Assembly: GCA_020347545.1 (NCBI GenBank)
Contig: CP070731.1
Coordinates: 1,806,742-1,818,090 of the forward strand
From: Flavobacteriaceae bacterium
Lineage (GTDB): Bacteria > Bacteroidota > Bacteroidia > Flavobacteriales > Flavobacteriaceae
Length of the DNA stretch: 11,349 bases
Direction: 5' to 3'
Below, piece by piece: positions 6,116 to 11,349 of the stretch. Below the pieces are notes generated by a model. The model searched no databases, was not told where the DNA came from, and worked only from the letters and a program-made list of their open reading frames with translations. The translations under genes were made by a program, and so were the position numbers. Each line of letters opens with the position of its first letter. Within the stretch, counting starts at the first letter, position 1.

Positions 6116-6901
6116 TCAATGCTCACTACTTTTTGTTGAATCATTTTCGGTCAGATTATTTGCACTTTCAAGCAGGTTTTCCACTCGCCATTCACTTAGC
6201 TGTTTTATTCGGTTAAGGACATTGGCAGTCACTCGATTGTGCACTGCTTCCCATAAAGAACTTATAAACTTTCGCTTTCCCTGCCATTCTTTTCGGCCAA
6301 AAAAATTGAAACCAACTCCAAAAACCAACTGTGATTTGGATGTCTCCCCCATTTCCGGAATAGAGGACCTGACATAGATGGCTAAAAACCCTATTGGATA
6401 TCCACCTGAGCATTCATAAAGCACATAGCGGGCATTGTCAAAGTCAAAATTATCCGGAACATCTTTCACTCTGACCGCTTTCAAAAGAAACAATGGAATC
6501 AATGGTAATCCAAGGAAACTTTTCATCGATTTGAACGGATATCGTTTCCAGCCAAAAGGAAGCATTCGAATGTTTTTGAAATCATTATTAATTCGATCAA
6601 CTTTAGCGATATGGTTTGGCCAACAGCGTGGATTTCCATCAAAGAGGACCAGTTCATTGAAAATATTATTTACCGGGGCGTCAATTCCAATTTTATTGAT
6701 GTTTAACACAGAGTACTGATCGGAATCAATACCGATTCTTTGTATGATCCTGTTGTTGTATTGGTAGCGCTCTTCTGATGAATCAAATTTGATAAACGTA
6801 TCATATTTCGGTTTCTTTATAAAGAAGTTCGCAATATCCGATAGAATCCCTCTGCTGGGCATAGGAGGTTTTTTCTCAGAAGTATGTTCTTTAGAATTCA
6901 T
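6116..6901 (-). CDS. Hypothetical protein, 261 residues, unrecognised
   Basis: I do not recognise this protein. It has no signal peptide and no clear transmembrane helix; the segment LGLPLIPLFLLKAV (about 129-142) is hydrophobic but short. The N-terminus is polar and basic (MNSKEHTSEKKPP), followed by NFFIKKPKYDTF and an aromatic/charged region. The middle has cysteine-containing motifs FDGNPRCWPNHIAKVDRI (about 88-105) and YVLYECSGGYPIGFLAIYVRS (about 161-181). FGVGFNFFGRKEW follows, then a helical C-terminal part LWEAVHNRVTANVLNRIKQLSEW and a serine/asparagine-rich tail. A conserved-looking GxP core with alternating strands could suggest a START-like or similar alpha/beta fold, but that is weak. 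It stands alone between tRNA-Val and tRNA-Ala with its own possible promoter and operator (see 6947-6979). Its reading frame has normal composition for the window and no frameshift. The ATG at 6901 is the first in frame. Confidence 0.75.
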   Translation of the reverse strand: MNSKEHTSEKKPPMPSRGILSDIANFFIKKPKYDTFIKFDSSEERYQYNNRIIQRIGIDSDQYSVLNINKIGIDAPVNNIFNELVLFDGNPRCWPNHIAKVDRINNDFKNIRMLPFGWKRYPFKSMKSFLGLPLIPLFLLKAVRVKDVPDNFDFDNARYVLYECSGGYPIGFLAIYVRSSIPEMGETSKSQLVFGVGFNFFGRKEWQGKRKFISSLWEAVHNRVTANVLNRIKQLSEWRVENLLESANNLTENDSTKSSEH

Positions 6902-6914
6902 CTGTTGTGAATGG

Positions 6915-6933
6915 ACCTATAAGTTACCTATAA
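6915..6933. repeat. Short direct repeat upstream of the orphan gene
   Basis: ACCTATAA occurs twice (6915-6922 and 6926-6933) at an 11-bp period, about one helical turn, directly before the ATG at 6901 and inside its expected leader. Such phased repeats can be regulator half-sites, but the region is AT-rich and chance is possible. Confidence 0.4.
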
Positions 6934-6946
6934 ATCAGATGAGAAT

Positions 6947-6979
6947 CAAGAGTAATGTTCTTAAACTATAGTTTAACAA
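6947..6979 (-). promoter_or_regulatory. Possible promoter with perfect 16-bp palindromic operator
   Basis: TTAAACTATAGTTTAA at 6961-6976 is a perfect 16-bp palindrome. On the minus strand it lies in the 22-bp spacer between TTG (6979 to 6977) and TACTCTTG (6954 to 6947), which resembles the Bacteroidota -33/-7 promoter with one mismatch. The orphan gene starts 46 bp further on. A repressor bound here would block this promoter, if the boxes are real. Confidence 0.45.
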
Positions 6980-7020
6980 TTTACTTGACCTGATTACCTA
7001 TTCCTCAGATTTTATTTGTA

Positions 7021-7095
7021 GGGATTAACTACGTTGATCCCCAAGGGGTGCGCCTAACAACAAAAAAGAAAATGCTGCAAAGCAGCATGTTTTTT
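7021..7095 (+). ncRNA. Possible small structured RNA or decayed tRNA tail element
   Basis: The plus strand shows hairpin GGGAT (7021-7025) with ATCCC (7037-7041), a CCCC/GGGG mini-hairpin (7039-7048), an A-rich linker, then a terminator (7072-7095). A possible promoter lies just upstream: TTG at 6985-6987, 23 bp, then TTTATTTG (7011-7018), one mismatch from TAnnTTTG, predicting a start near 7025. There is no coding content. It may instead be a remnant of a tRNA 3' end, because its tail equals that of the facing tRNA-Ala. This is a structural guess, not a recognised RNA family. Confidence 0.25.
7072..7095 (+). terminator. Terminator-like hairpin facing tRNA-Ala
   Basis: ATGCTGC (7072-7078) and GCAGCAT (7082-7088) form a perfect 7-bp stem with loop AAA, followed by GTTTTTT on the plus strand. 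On the minus strand TTTCTTTTTTG follows the same stem, so it may stop transcription both ways. Confidence 0.7.
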
Positions 7096-7145
7096 ATTTC
7101 AAAGATCTCGTCCTCGAATTTAATTCGGTCCGATTTATTTGAAAT

Positions 7146-7172
7146 AAAAAAAGCCTTCGGATGAAGGCTTTT
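7146..7172 (-). terminator. Rho-independent terminator of tRNA-Ala
   Basis: AAAAGCCTTC (7149-7158) and GAAGGCTTTT (7163-7172) form a 10-bp stem with a 4-nt loop. On the minus strand it ends in a run of seven T (7152 to 7146). It lies 11 bp after the tRNA 3' end. Confidence 0.88.
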
Positions 7173-7183
7173 CTTTTTTGTTG

Positions 7184-7257
7184 TGGAGCTACGGGGATTC
7201 GAACCCCGGACCTCTTGACTGCCAGTCAAGCACTCTAGCCAACTGAGCTATAGCCCC
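7184..7257 (-). tRNA. tRNA-Ala (anticodon GGC)
   Basis: The minus strand gives a 74-nt cloverleaf. The acceptor GGGGCTA pairs with TAGCTCC and includes the G3-U70 wobble pair, the identity element of alanyl-tRNA synthetase. The D arm is TAGCTCAGTTGGCTAGAG. The anticodon stem CTTGA/TCAAG has loop CTGGCAG with anticodon GGC, and the T arm is CGGGGTTCGAATCCCCG. The discriminator is A and CCA is not encoded (the next genomic bases are CAA). Its 5' end is only 20 bp after the stop codon of the universal stress protein gene on the same strand, so the two may share a transcript. Confidence 0.97.
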
Positions 7258-7277
7258 TTTAAAATTCAGAACGCAAA

Positions 7278-8075
7278 TTACGACATTCCTTTTAAAACAA
7301 GCAAAGGAATCTTGCTTTCAAAATCAACTTTTTTCACACGGTCATTTTCCCATAGCTTTTTGAAGAACCCTCTTTTTCGGCGTATCACGCAAATCATATC
7401 GGGATTTTCTTCATGTAAAAACTCGAGCACTCCCTGGTAAACCGTAGCGTTGTTGGTTGGAACTAATTTATTGATATGACTTTCCAGGGTTTCATTCAAT
7501 TCCAAGTCCTTTGCTTCAAGTTTTGGTGTTTTTACCTGTAAAAGATTGATAGTTGCACCGAACTTCTCTTTTATTTTTATCAAAAGATCCAAGGTAGAAA
7601 CGGAATTTATAGACCCTGATTTAATCGTCATTAAGATCTTTTTCATGGGCTTAAACGTCACCTTCGAAGGAATGATCAAAACCGGAACTTTAGTATCTTT
7701 TATGATGTTTCCGGTAATTTTCCCGACAAAAATGGTTTCATCCGCCCCGTCATTCTTCGTTGAGGCAATGATCAGGTCTATATTCAATAATTTATTAAGT
7801 TGTTTTAAGGTATCAATTATCGAATATCCTTTCAACGTACTTGTCATGATCTCAACATTTTTTTTATCAACCTTGCTCAAATGATCCTTTAAAATGGCCT
7901 TACTGTCCCTTTCCATGATCTGATCTACATTGAGGATACCTCCACTGATCTTTGGACTGCTGTAAACATGAACCAGGTATATTTTTGCATCAAAAACTTG
8001 TGCAAAATCAATTGCGTATTGCAATGTATTAGTGGCGTGATCATTACTGCCAATAGGAACCAAAATATTTTTCAT
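7278..8075 (-). CDS. Universal stress protein, tandem UspA domains
   Basis: This is a cytosolic stress-associated protein of the UspA superfamily, 265 residues, made of two Usp domains (about 1-137 and 142-265). Domain 1 begins MKNILVPIGSNDHATNTLQY, the usual first strand and helix. It has DLIIASTKNDG at about 100-110 and ends VGKITGNIIKDTKVPVLIIP, a degenerate form of the ATP-binding GxxGx9G(S/T) motif with the final GS replaced by GK. Domain 2 begins KKILMTIKSGS, but its end (RRKRGFFKKLWEND, then SKIPLLVLKG) lacks the glycine motif, so it probably does not bind ATP in the usual way. Double-domain Usp proteins of this length are typical of Bacteroidota. The gene is separated from ahcY by a strong terminator, so it should have its own promoter in 8076-8106, but no clear -7 box was seen there. 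tRNA-Ala follows closely. Confidence 0.88.
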   Translation of the reverse strand: MKNILVPIGSNDHATNTLQYAIDFAQVFDAKIYLVHVYSSPKISGGILNVDQIMERDSKAILKDHLSKVDKKNVEIMTSTLKGYSIIDTLKQLNKLLNIDLIIASTKNDGADETIFVGKITGNIIKDTKVPVLIIPSKVTFKPMKKILMTIKSGSINSVSTLDLLIKIKEKFGATINLLQVKTPKLEAKDLELNETLESHINKLVPTNNATVYQGVLEFLHEENPDMICVIRRKRGFFKKLWENDRVKKVDFESKIPLLVLKGMS

Positions 8076-8106
8076 GAGTGCTTTAATTAGAAATAAGGAA
8101 GGTTAA

Positions 8107-8152
8107 AAATAAATAAAACTTCCAAGTTTTCACCAGGAAGTTTTATTTATTT
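8107..8152 (-). terminator. Strong terminator after ahcY (bidirectional form)
   Basis: A perfect 17-bp stem is formed by 8107-8123 and 8136-8152 around a 12-nt loop. Its GC-containing top (CTTCC/GGAAG) sits on AT-rich arms, so either strand ends in a T-rich tail. It lies 16 bp after the ahcY stop codon at 8168 and before the stress protein gene. Confidence 0.85.
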
Positions 8153-8167
8153 GGTCTTCTTCGATTT

Positions 8168-9484
8168 TTAGTATCGGTAGTAATCGGGTTTAAATGGACC
8201 CTCAACTTTTACCCCAATGTATTCCGCCTGATCAGGCCTCAGTTCTTCAAGTTCCACACCTATTTTTGCCAGGTGAAGTCTTGCTACCTTCTCATCCAGA
8301 TGCTTTGGAAGCATATAGACTTTGTTTTCATAATTCTCAGCATTGTTCCAAAGTTCGATCTGTGCCAAAGTCTGATTGGTAAAGGAATTACTCATCACGA
8401 AACTAGGGTGTCCTGTAGCACAACCAAGGTTTACAAGTCTTCCTTCAGCAAGGACAAGAATTTCTTTCCCGTCAATATTATACTGGTCTACCTGAGGCTT
8501 GATCTCAACCTTAGTCGAACCGTAATTTTCGTTTAACCAGGCCATGTCAATTTCATTGTCAAAATGCCCTATATTACATACAATGGCTTTGTCTTTAAGA
8601 GCTTTGAAATGACGGGCCTGAACAATGTCTTTATTCCCGGTAGTCGTGATCACAATATCTGCTTTCCCTACTACATTATCCATTTTCTTCACTTCAAACC
8701 CTTCCATTGCTGCCTGTAGGGCACAAATTGGGTCAATTTCCGTAACAATGACTCGCGCACCAGTTCCTTTAAAAGAAGCTGCAGTTCCTTTTCCAACATC
8801 ACCATATCCTGCCACCACAACAACTTTACCAGCCATCATCGTATCTGTTGCTCTTCTAATTGCATCTACTGCACTTTCTCTACAACCGTATTTGTTATCA
8901 AACTTGGATTTGGTCACAGAATCGTTCACATTAATCGCAGGCATAGGAAGCGTTCCTTCTTTCATTCTGTCATACAAACGATGAACTCCTGTTGTAGTTT
9001 CCTCAGAAAGACCGCGAATTCCTTTTACCAATTCAGGGTAACGATCAAAAACCATATTTGTAAGATCACCTCCGTCATCGAGAATCATATTCAATGGCTT
9101 TTTATCTTCACCAAAGAACAGTGTTTGTTCAATACACCAGTCAAATTCTTCTTCCGTAAGGCCTTTCCAGGCATAAACAGAAACTCCGGCAGCAGCAATA
9201 GCAGCAGCAGCCTGATCCTGTGTTGAAAAAATATTACAGGAGCTCCATGTCACTTCTGCGCCAAGTTCGACCAAAGTCTCGATCAAAACAGCTGTCTGGA
9301 TTGTCATATGCAAACAACCTGCAATTCTCGCTCCTTTTAATGGCTTTTCATCTTTATACTCTTCTCTTAAACTCATCAAGCCAGGCATTTCAGCCTCTGC
9401 CAAATGAATTTCTTTTCTTCCCCATTCAGCAAGGTTGAGGTCCTTCACCTTATATTTCACGTAAGTAGACGTTTCTGAACTCAT
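8168..9484 (-). CDS. ahcY: Adenosylhomocysteinase (SAH hydrolase)
   Basis: This enzyme hydrolyses S-adenosylhomocysteine reversibly to adenosine and homocysteine in the cytosol, removing the inhibitory by-product of methyltransferases and feeding the methionine cycle. It needs bound NAD+ and acts as a tetramer. The 438-residue protein (family about 430-480) is complete. N-terminal substrate residues are seen in GCLHMTIQTAVLIETL (about 57-72) and DDGGDLT (136-142). The catalytic segment is NVNDSVTKSKFDNKYGC (185-201, Lys192, Asp196, Asn197). The NAD-binding Rossmann loop GYGDVGKG lies at 226-233 with the acidic strand end VTEIDP, and HPSFVMSNSFTNQTLAQIELW and the C-terminal KPDYYRY that reaches into the neighbouring subunit are present. 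It is divergent from the phosphopantetheinyl transferase gene. A TATTTTTG box (9517 to 9510) lies 25 bp before the ATG. A strong terminator follows, so it is probably a single-gene transcript. Confidence 0.98.
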   Translation of the reverse strand: MSSETSTYVKYKVKDLNLAEWGRKEIHLAEAEMPGLMSLREEYKDEKPLKGARIAGCLHMTIQTAVLIETLVELGAEVTWSSCNIFSTQDQAAAAIAAAGVSVYAWKGLTEEEFDWCIEQTLFFGEDKKPLNMILDDGGDLTNMVFDRYPELVKGIRGLSEETTTGVHRLYDRMKEGTLPMPAINVNDSVTKSKFDNKYGCRESAVDAIRRATDTMMAGKVVVVAGYGDVGKGTAASFKGTGARVIVTEIDPICALQAAMEGFEVKKMDNVVGKADIVITTTGNKDIVQARHFKALKDKAIVCNIGHFDNEIDMAWLNENYGSTKVEIKPQVDQYNIDGKEILVLAEGRLVNLGCATGHPSFVMSNSFTNQTLAQIELWNNAENYENKVYMLPKHLDEKVARLHLAKIGVELEELRPDQAEYIGVKVEGPFKPDYYRY

Positions 9485-9490
9485 AATTTT

Positions 9491-9517
9491 TATATTTGTT
9501 TAGAGTTTGCAAAAATA
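9491..9517. promoter_or_regulatory. Facing -7 boxes between ahcY and the PPTase gene
   Basis: TATATTTG on the plus strand (9491-9498) and TATTTTTG on the minus strand (9517 to 9510) both match TAnnTTTG exactly and point at each other across 11 bp. Predicted starts would be near 9505 (rightward, leader about 35 nt to the ATG at 9540) and near 9503 (leftward, leader about 19 nt to ahcY). Correctly spaced -33 TTG elements were not found. Confidence 0.45.
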
Positions 9518-9539
9518 CAAAATACCTTTTAAACATTGT

Positions 9540-10178
9540 ATGCCGATTTATAAAACCATTAACTCTGAGGGAGGAACCGCAGTTTATGTCTGGAAAATAG
9601 AGGAGTCTTTAACGAAATTAAAGGACGGGCTTCAACTGACTGAGAATAGTATCAACAGGATGAACGGCATGAAATCTGAGTTACATCAAAAAGGATTTTT
9701 AAGTGTCAGGAATTTACTGGTTCATGCCGGATATGAAGATGAAGATCTGAGATATAATGAATATGGCAAACCACTTTTGAACAATGGTAAGCATATTTCA
9801 ATAACACATTCCTTTGAGTTTGCTGCCATTCTGATCAGTGACAGGGAAGCCGGAGTGGATATTGAAAAAAACAGGGAGAAGATCATTAACATTCAACACC
9901 GATTTGTGAATACGGAGGTCGATTCACTTTCTGATGAAGATATTGTTAAGCAGCTTACGGTTATCTGGGGAGCCAAAGAATCGATGTACAAAACCTATCC
10001 CTATGGCGGATTGAGCTTTCACGATCATATTGGGATCAATCCTTTTTTATTTGCAGATGGTAGGTCCTCCGGAAGAGTTATCTTTGGAAACTGGAAAAAG
10101 GAATATGAAATAAAGTTTGAGTTTTTCAAAGAGGGATTCACCCTGGTGCATGCCATAGAGAAAGATAACCGGAATTAG
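9540..10178 (+). CDS. 4'-phosphopantetheinyl transferase, Sfp/AcpT superfamily
   Basis: This enzyme transfers the 4'-phosphopantetheine arm of coenzyme A to a serine of a carrier protein (fatty acid, polyketide or peptide synthesis), activating it. From the ATG at 9540 it has 212 residues, which fits the Sfp-like size class. The defining motifs are present: SITHSFEFAAILIS (about 87-100), then AGVDIEK with metal-binding Asp107 and Glu109, and WGAKESMYK at 143-151 (the WxxKEAxxK motif, with Ser for Ala). An upstream in-frame TTG at 9507 would add 11 residues (MQKYKIPFKHC) but overlaps the promoter region, so the ATG is preferred. It is the first gene of a probable four-gene operon and is divergent from ahcY. 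The carrier protein it serves is not in the window. Confidence 0.88.
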   Translation: MPIYKTINSEGGTAVYVWKIEESLTKLKDGLQLTENSINRMNGMKSELHQKGFLSVRNLLVHAGYEDEDLRYNEYGKPLLNNGKHISITHSFEFAAILISDREAGVDIEKNREKIINIQHRFVNTEVDSLSDEDIVKQLTVIWGAKESMYKTYPYGGLSFHDHIGINPFLFADGRSSGRVIFGNWKKEYEIKFEFFKEGFTLVHAIEKDNRN

Positions 10179-10210
10179 AAAAAAAGAATTCAAAGGGCAC
10201 TTGATAAGGA

Positions 10211-10948
10211 ATGATGATTTACGATCAAATAGTGACTTCTAGCCAGCAGGGAAGAAAACTCCTTGCGATCTTGCTGGACCCGGATAAGGTAGAAGACAAA
10301 CATCTTGAACAGATGTTTAACCGGATCGGGAATTCAGGTGTTGACATGATCTTTGTGGGAGGAAGCAGTGTCCGTGAAAAAATGACCGATAATCTCGTTC
10401 ATGAAATTCGTAAATATTCTGAATTGCCGATTGTATTGTTTCCTGGGAATTATGAGCAGATTTCTGATCATGCTGATGCTATTTTATTCCTGTCGCTTAT
10501 ATCCGGAAGAAATCCGGAGTATTTGATTGAGCAGCAGATAAAGGCTGTCCCTCAATTACAAAAATCCGACCTCGAAATCATTCCTACCGGATATATTCTC
10601 ATCGATGGAGGAAAGGAAACAGCGGTTCAGCGGGTCAGCGAAACAAAACCAATTTCTGCAAATAATGTTGATGAGATCAGTAAAACTGCATGTGCCGGAA
10701 TGTATATGGGTAAAAAACTTATTTACCTGGAAGCGGGAAGTGGAGCGGTTACACCGGTTTTACCTGAAGTAATCAGTGCAGTCAAAGAAGCTCTGAATAT
10801 CCCCCTGATCGTTGGAGGAGGAATCAGGTCAAAATCTGCTCTCCTAAAGGCCTATGAAAGTGGTGCTGATCTTGTGGTTATAGGAACTGCCTTCGAAGAG
10901 AATATTGAATTCCTTGAAAAAATTGTTAAGAATGAACATATCTGTTGA
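10211..10948 (+). CDS. Geranylgeranylglyceryl/heptaprenylglyceryl phosphate synthase (GGGPS, PcrB family)
   Basis: This is a TIM-barrel prenyltransferase that joins a polyprenyl diphosphate to sn-glycerol-1-phosphate, forming an ether lipid precursor. The reaction is central to archaeal membranes and known in Bacillus (PcrB). Family knowledge places Bacteroidota enzymes in group II GGGPS. Of its 245 residues, the key segments are LLDPDK at 21-26 (Asp23 and Asp25 for Mg and diphosphate), FVGGSS at 48-53, FPGN at 77-80, IPTGYILIDGG at about 124-134, YLEAGSGA at 172-179 and GGGIRS at 202-207. The last two are the usual phosphate-binding loops. The start may be Met1 or Met2 (10211 or 10214). It follows the PPTase gene by 32 bp and overlaps the next gene by 17 bp. 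The prenyl chain length used and the final lipid in these bacteria cannot be told from sequence. Confidence 0.93.
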   Translation: MMIYDQIVTSSQQGRKLLAILLDPDKVEDKHLEQMFNRIGNSGVDMIFVGGSSVREKMTDNLVHEIRKYSELPIVLFPGNYEQISDHADAILFLSLISGRNPEYLIEQQIKAVPQLQKSDLEIIPTGYILIDGGKETAVQRVSETKPISANNVDEISKTACAGMYMGKKLIYLEAGSGAVTPVLPEVISAVKEALNIPLIVGGGIRSKSALLKAYESGADLVVIGTAFEENIEFLEKIVKNEHIC

Positions 10949-11192
10949 TATATCCATGTATCCTCTTCATAAGGATTTTGAAGAGCCAATCATCAAATTT
11001 ATCAAGTCTTTAAGGGCCTCTGGACTGCATGTTGAGGAAAATGGATTGAGTACACAGGTATTTGGGCCCTATTCAGAAGTTATGAACTTTTTAAATGAAA
11101 ATATACACAGCGCTCTTCTCAATGAAAAAAATTGTGTTTTTGTATTAAAAATAGTCACGGACGACCGCAGCAACCATGCAGCAGATTATTGA
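10932..11192 (+). CDS. Small thiamine-binding-type protein (MTH1187/YkoF family)
   Basis: This is an 86-residue protein starting MNISVDISMYPLHKDFEEPI, with a ferredoxin-like beta-alpha-beta pattern (strand ISVDISMYPL, helix EEPIIKFIKSLRASG, strands VEENGLSTQVFGPY, helix SEVMNFLNENIHSALL, strand CVFVLKIVTD). The length and the YPL and GLSTQVFGPYSEV features fit the MTH1187/YkoF-like (formerly DUF77) family, whose studied members bind thiamine or related cofactors. The ATG at 10932 is chosen because it gives the family-like start; an earlier in-frame ATG at 10905 lies deep in the GGGPS gene. It overlaps GGGPS by 17 bp and the following PnuC gene by 17 bp, implying translational coupling and a shared task with the transporter, plausibly thiamine uptake or handling. 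No TPP riboswitch was seen upstream in the window. Confidence 0.75.
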   Translation: MNISVDISMYPLHKDFEEPIIKFIKSLRASGLHVEENGLSTQVFGPYSEVMNFLNENIHSALLNEKNCVFVLKIVTDDRSNHAADY

Positions 11193-11349
11193 TTACTTAT
11201 TTGAGCAATATCAGGACTATCATACATTCGATATTGTATTAGAGATCGTCGCCGTACTATTTGGATTTTTGTCGGTTTGGTTTTCGAAACAGAACAAAGT
11301 TCTGGTATTCCCAACCGGAATGATCAGCACTTCTATTTTTGTATATCTG
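11176..11349 (+). CDS. PnuC-family vitamin transporter, N-terminal part (cut by window edge)
   Basis: This is an inner-membrane transporter of the PnuC family, which carries nicotinamide riboside (PnuC) or thiamine (PnuT). Only 58 residues are visible. A polar N-terminus MQQIIDYLFEQYQDYHTF is followed by the first membrane segment DIVLEIVAVLFGFLSVWFSK, the short linker QNKVLVFPTG and the start of the second segment MISTSIFVYL. The EIVAVLFGFLSVWFSKQN and PTGMIST pattern is characteristic of the family. The ATG at 11176 lies 17 bp inside the end of the thiamine-binding-type gene. That neighbour argues for a thiamine (PnuT-like) substrate, but the selectivity residues lie beyond the edge, so nicotinamide riboside remains possible. 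Confidence 0.85.
   Translation, partial: MQQIIDYLFEQYQDYHTFDIVLEIVAVLFGFLSVWFSKQNKVLVFPTGMISTSIFVYL

Larger units (their letters stand above)
7057..7184. repeat. 47-nt inverted repeat with conserved flanks and different stems, next to tRNA-Ala
   Basis: The left arm is 7057-7103 and the right arm 7138-7184. The outer 16 nt (ACAACAAAAAAGAAAA) and the inner 14 nt (TTTTTTATTTCAAA) are exact inverted copies. The 17-nt middle parts differ almost completely in sequence, yet each forms its own hairpin (TGCTGC/GCAGCA versus GCCTTC/GAAGGC). The right arm begins at the discriminator base of tRNA-Ala. Confidence 0.9.

Noticed and set aside
7029..7229. Open frame on the minus strand running through tRNA-Ala and the inverted repeat (66 codons)
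   Set aside because: It is the translation of a tRNA gene and its terminator; such frames are artefacts of tRNA sequence.
5700..7260. Genomic island or integrated element between the two tRNA genes
   Set aside because: No integrase, transposase or exact tRNA-end direct repeat was found, and the one gene inside has composition like its neighbours. The tail repeats alone do not prove integration.
9507..9539. Upstream TTG start for the PPTase gene (11 extra residues)
   Set aside because: It would start within the promoter region beside a -7 box, the extra residues do not look like the family, and an ATG is available at 9540.
10905..10931. Longer start for the thiamine-binding-type protein
   Set aside because: The nine extra residues are encoded inside the GGGPS gene in another frame and do not fit the family start; the ATG at 10932 gives MNISVDIS, a typical first strand.

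Overview
The window looks like chromosomal DNA from a marine-type member of the Flavobacteriia (Bacteroidota). The evidence is low GC, no Shine-Dalgarno-like leaders, several TAnnTTTG-type -7 promoter elements of the kind used by Bacteroidota sigma factors, tRNA genes without encoded CCA, and protein variants typical of that group (HutH/HutU, group II GGGP synthase, NahK-like kinase, PnuC). The exact genus cannot be read from the sequence. No mobile element, CRISPR array or phage gene was seen.

Layout. (1) Positions 1-1824, minus strand: histidine degradation, hutH followed by the start of hutU (cut by the window edge), with a divergent LysR regulator at 1903-2790. (2) 2906-4883, plus strand: a tightly coupled nucleotidyltransferase and NahK-like anomeric sugar kinase, which together would turn a free sugar into sugar-1-phosphate and then NDP-sugar. 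A small cupin gene (4896-5234) converges on this pair, followed by a two-helix membrane protein (5357-5641). (3) 5642-7257: a gene-poor stretch with tRNA-Val(GAC), an unrecognised 261-residue protein, and tRNA-Ala(GGC), all on the minus strand. The 3' flanks of both tRNAs hold inverted, diverged copies of the tRNA tail plus terminator. (4) 7278-9484, minus strand: a tandem universal stress protein and S-adenosylhomocysteine hydrolase, separated by a strong 17-bp-stem terminator. (5) 9540-11349, plus strand: a probable operon of 4'-phosphopantetheinyl transferase, geranylgeranylglyceryl/heptaprenylglyceryl phosphate synthase, a small thiamine-binding-type protein, and the start of a PnuC-family vitamin transporter. 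The last two junctions each overlap by exactly 17 bp.

Most of the window is ordinary core and catabolic metabolism. The least explained part is region 3. Each tRNA faces a mirror-image element whose flanks are nearly identical to its own tail, while the terminator stem between those flanks has a different sequence but still forms a hairpin. All three plus-strand copies also carry a similar upstream hairpin, and the copy near tRNA-Ala has a possible promoter, so it could be a small RNA. The orphan gene between the tRNAs has a perfect 16-bp palindrome placed between two possible promoter elements. All functional calls rest on motif recognition by eye; no database search was possible.
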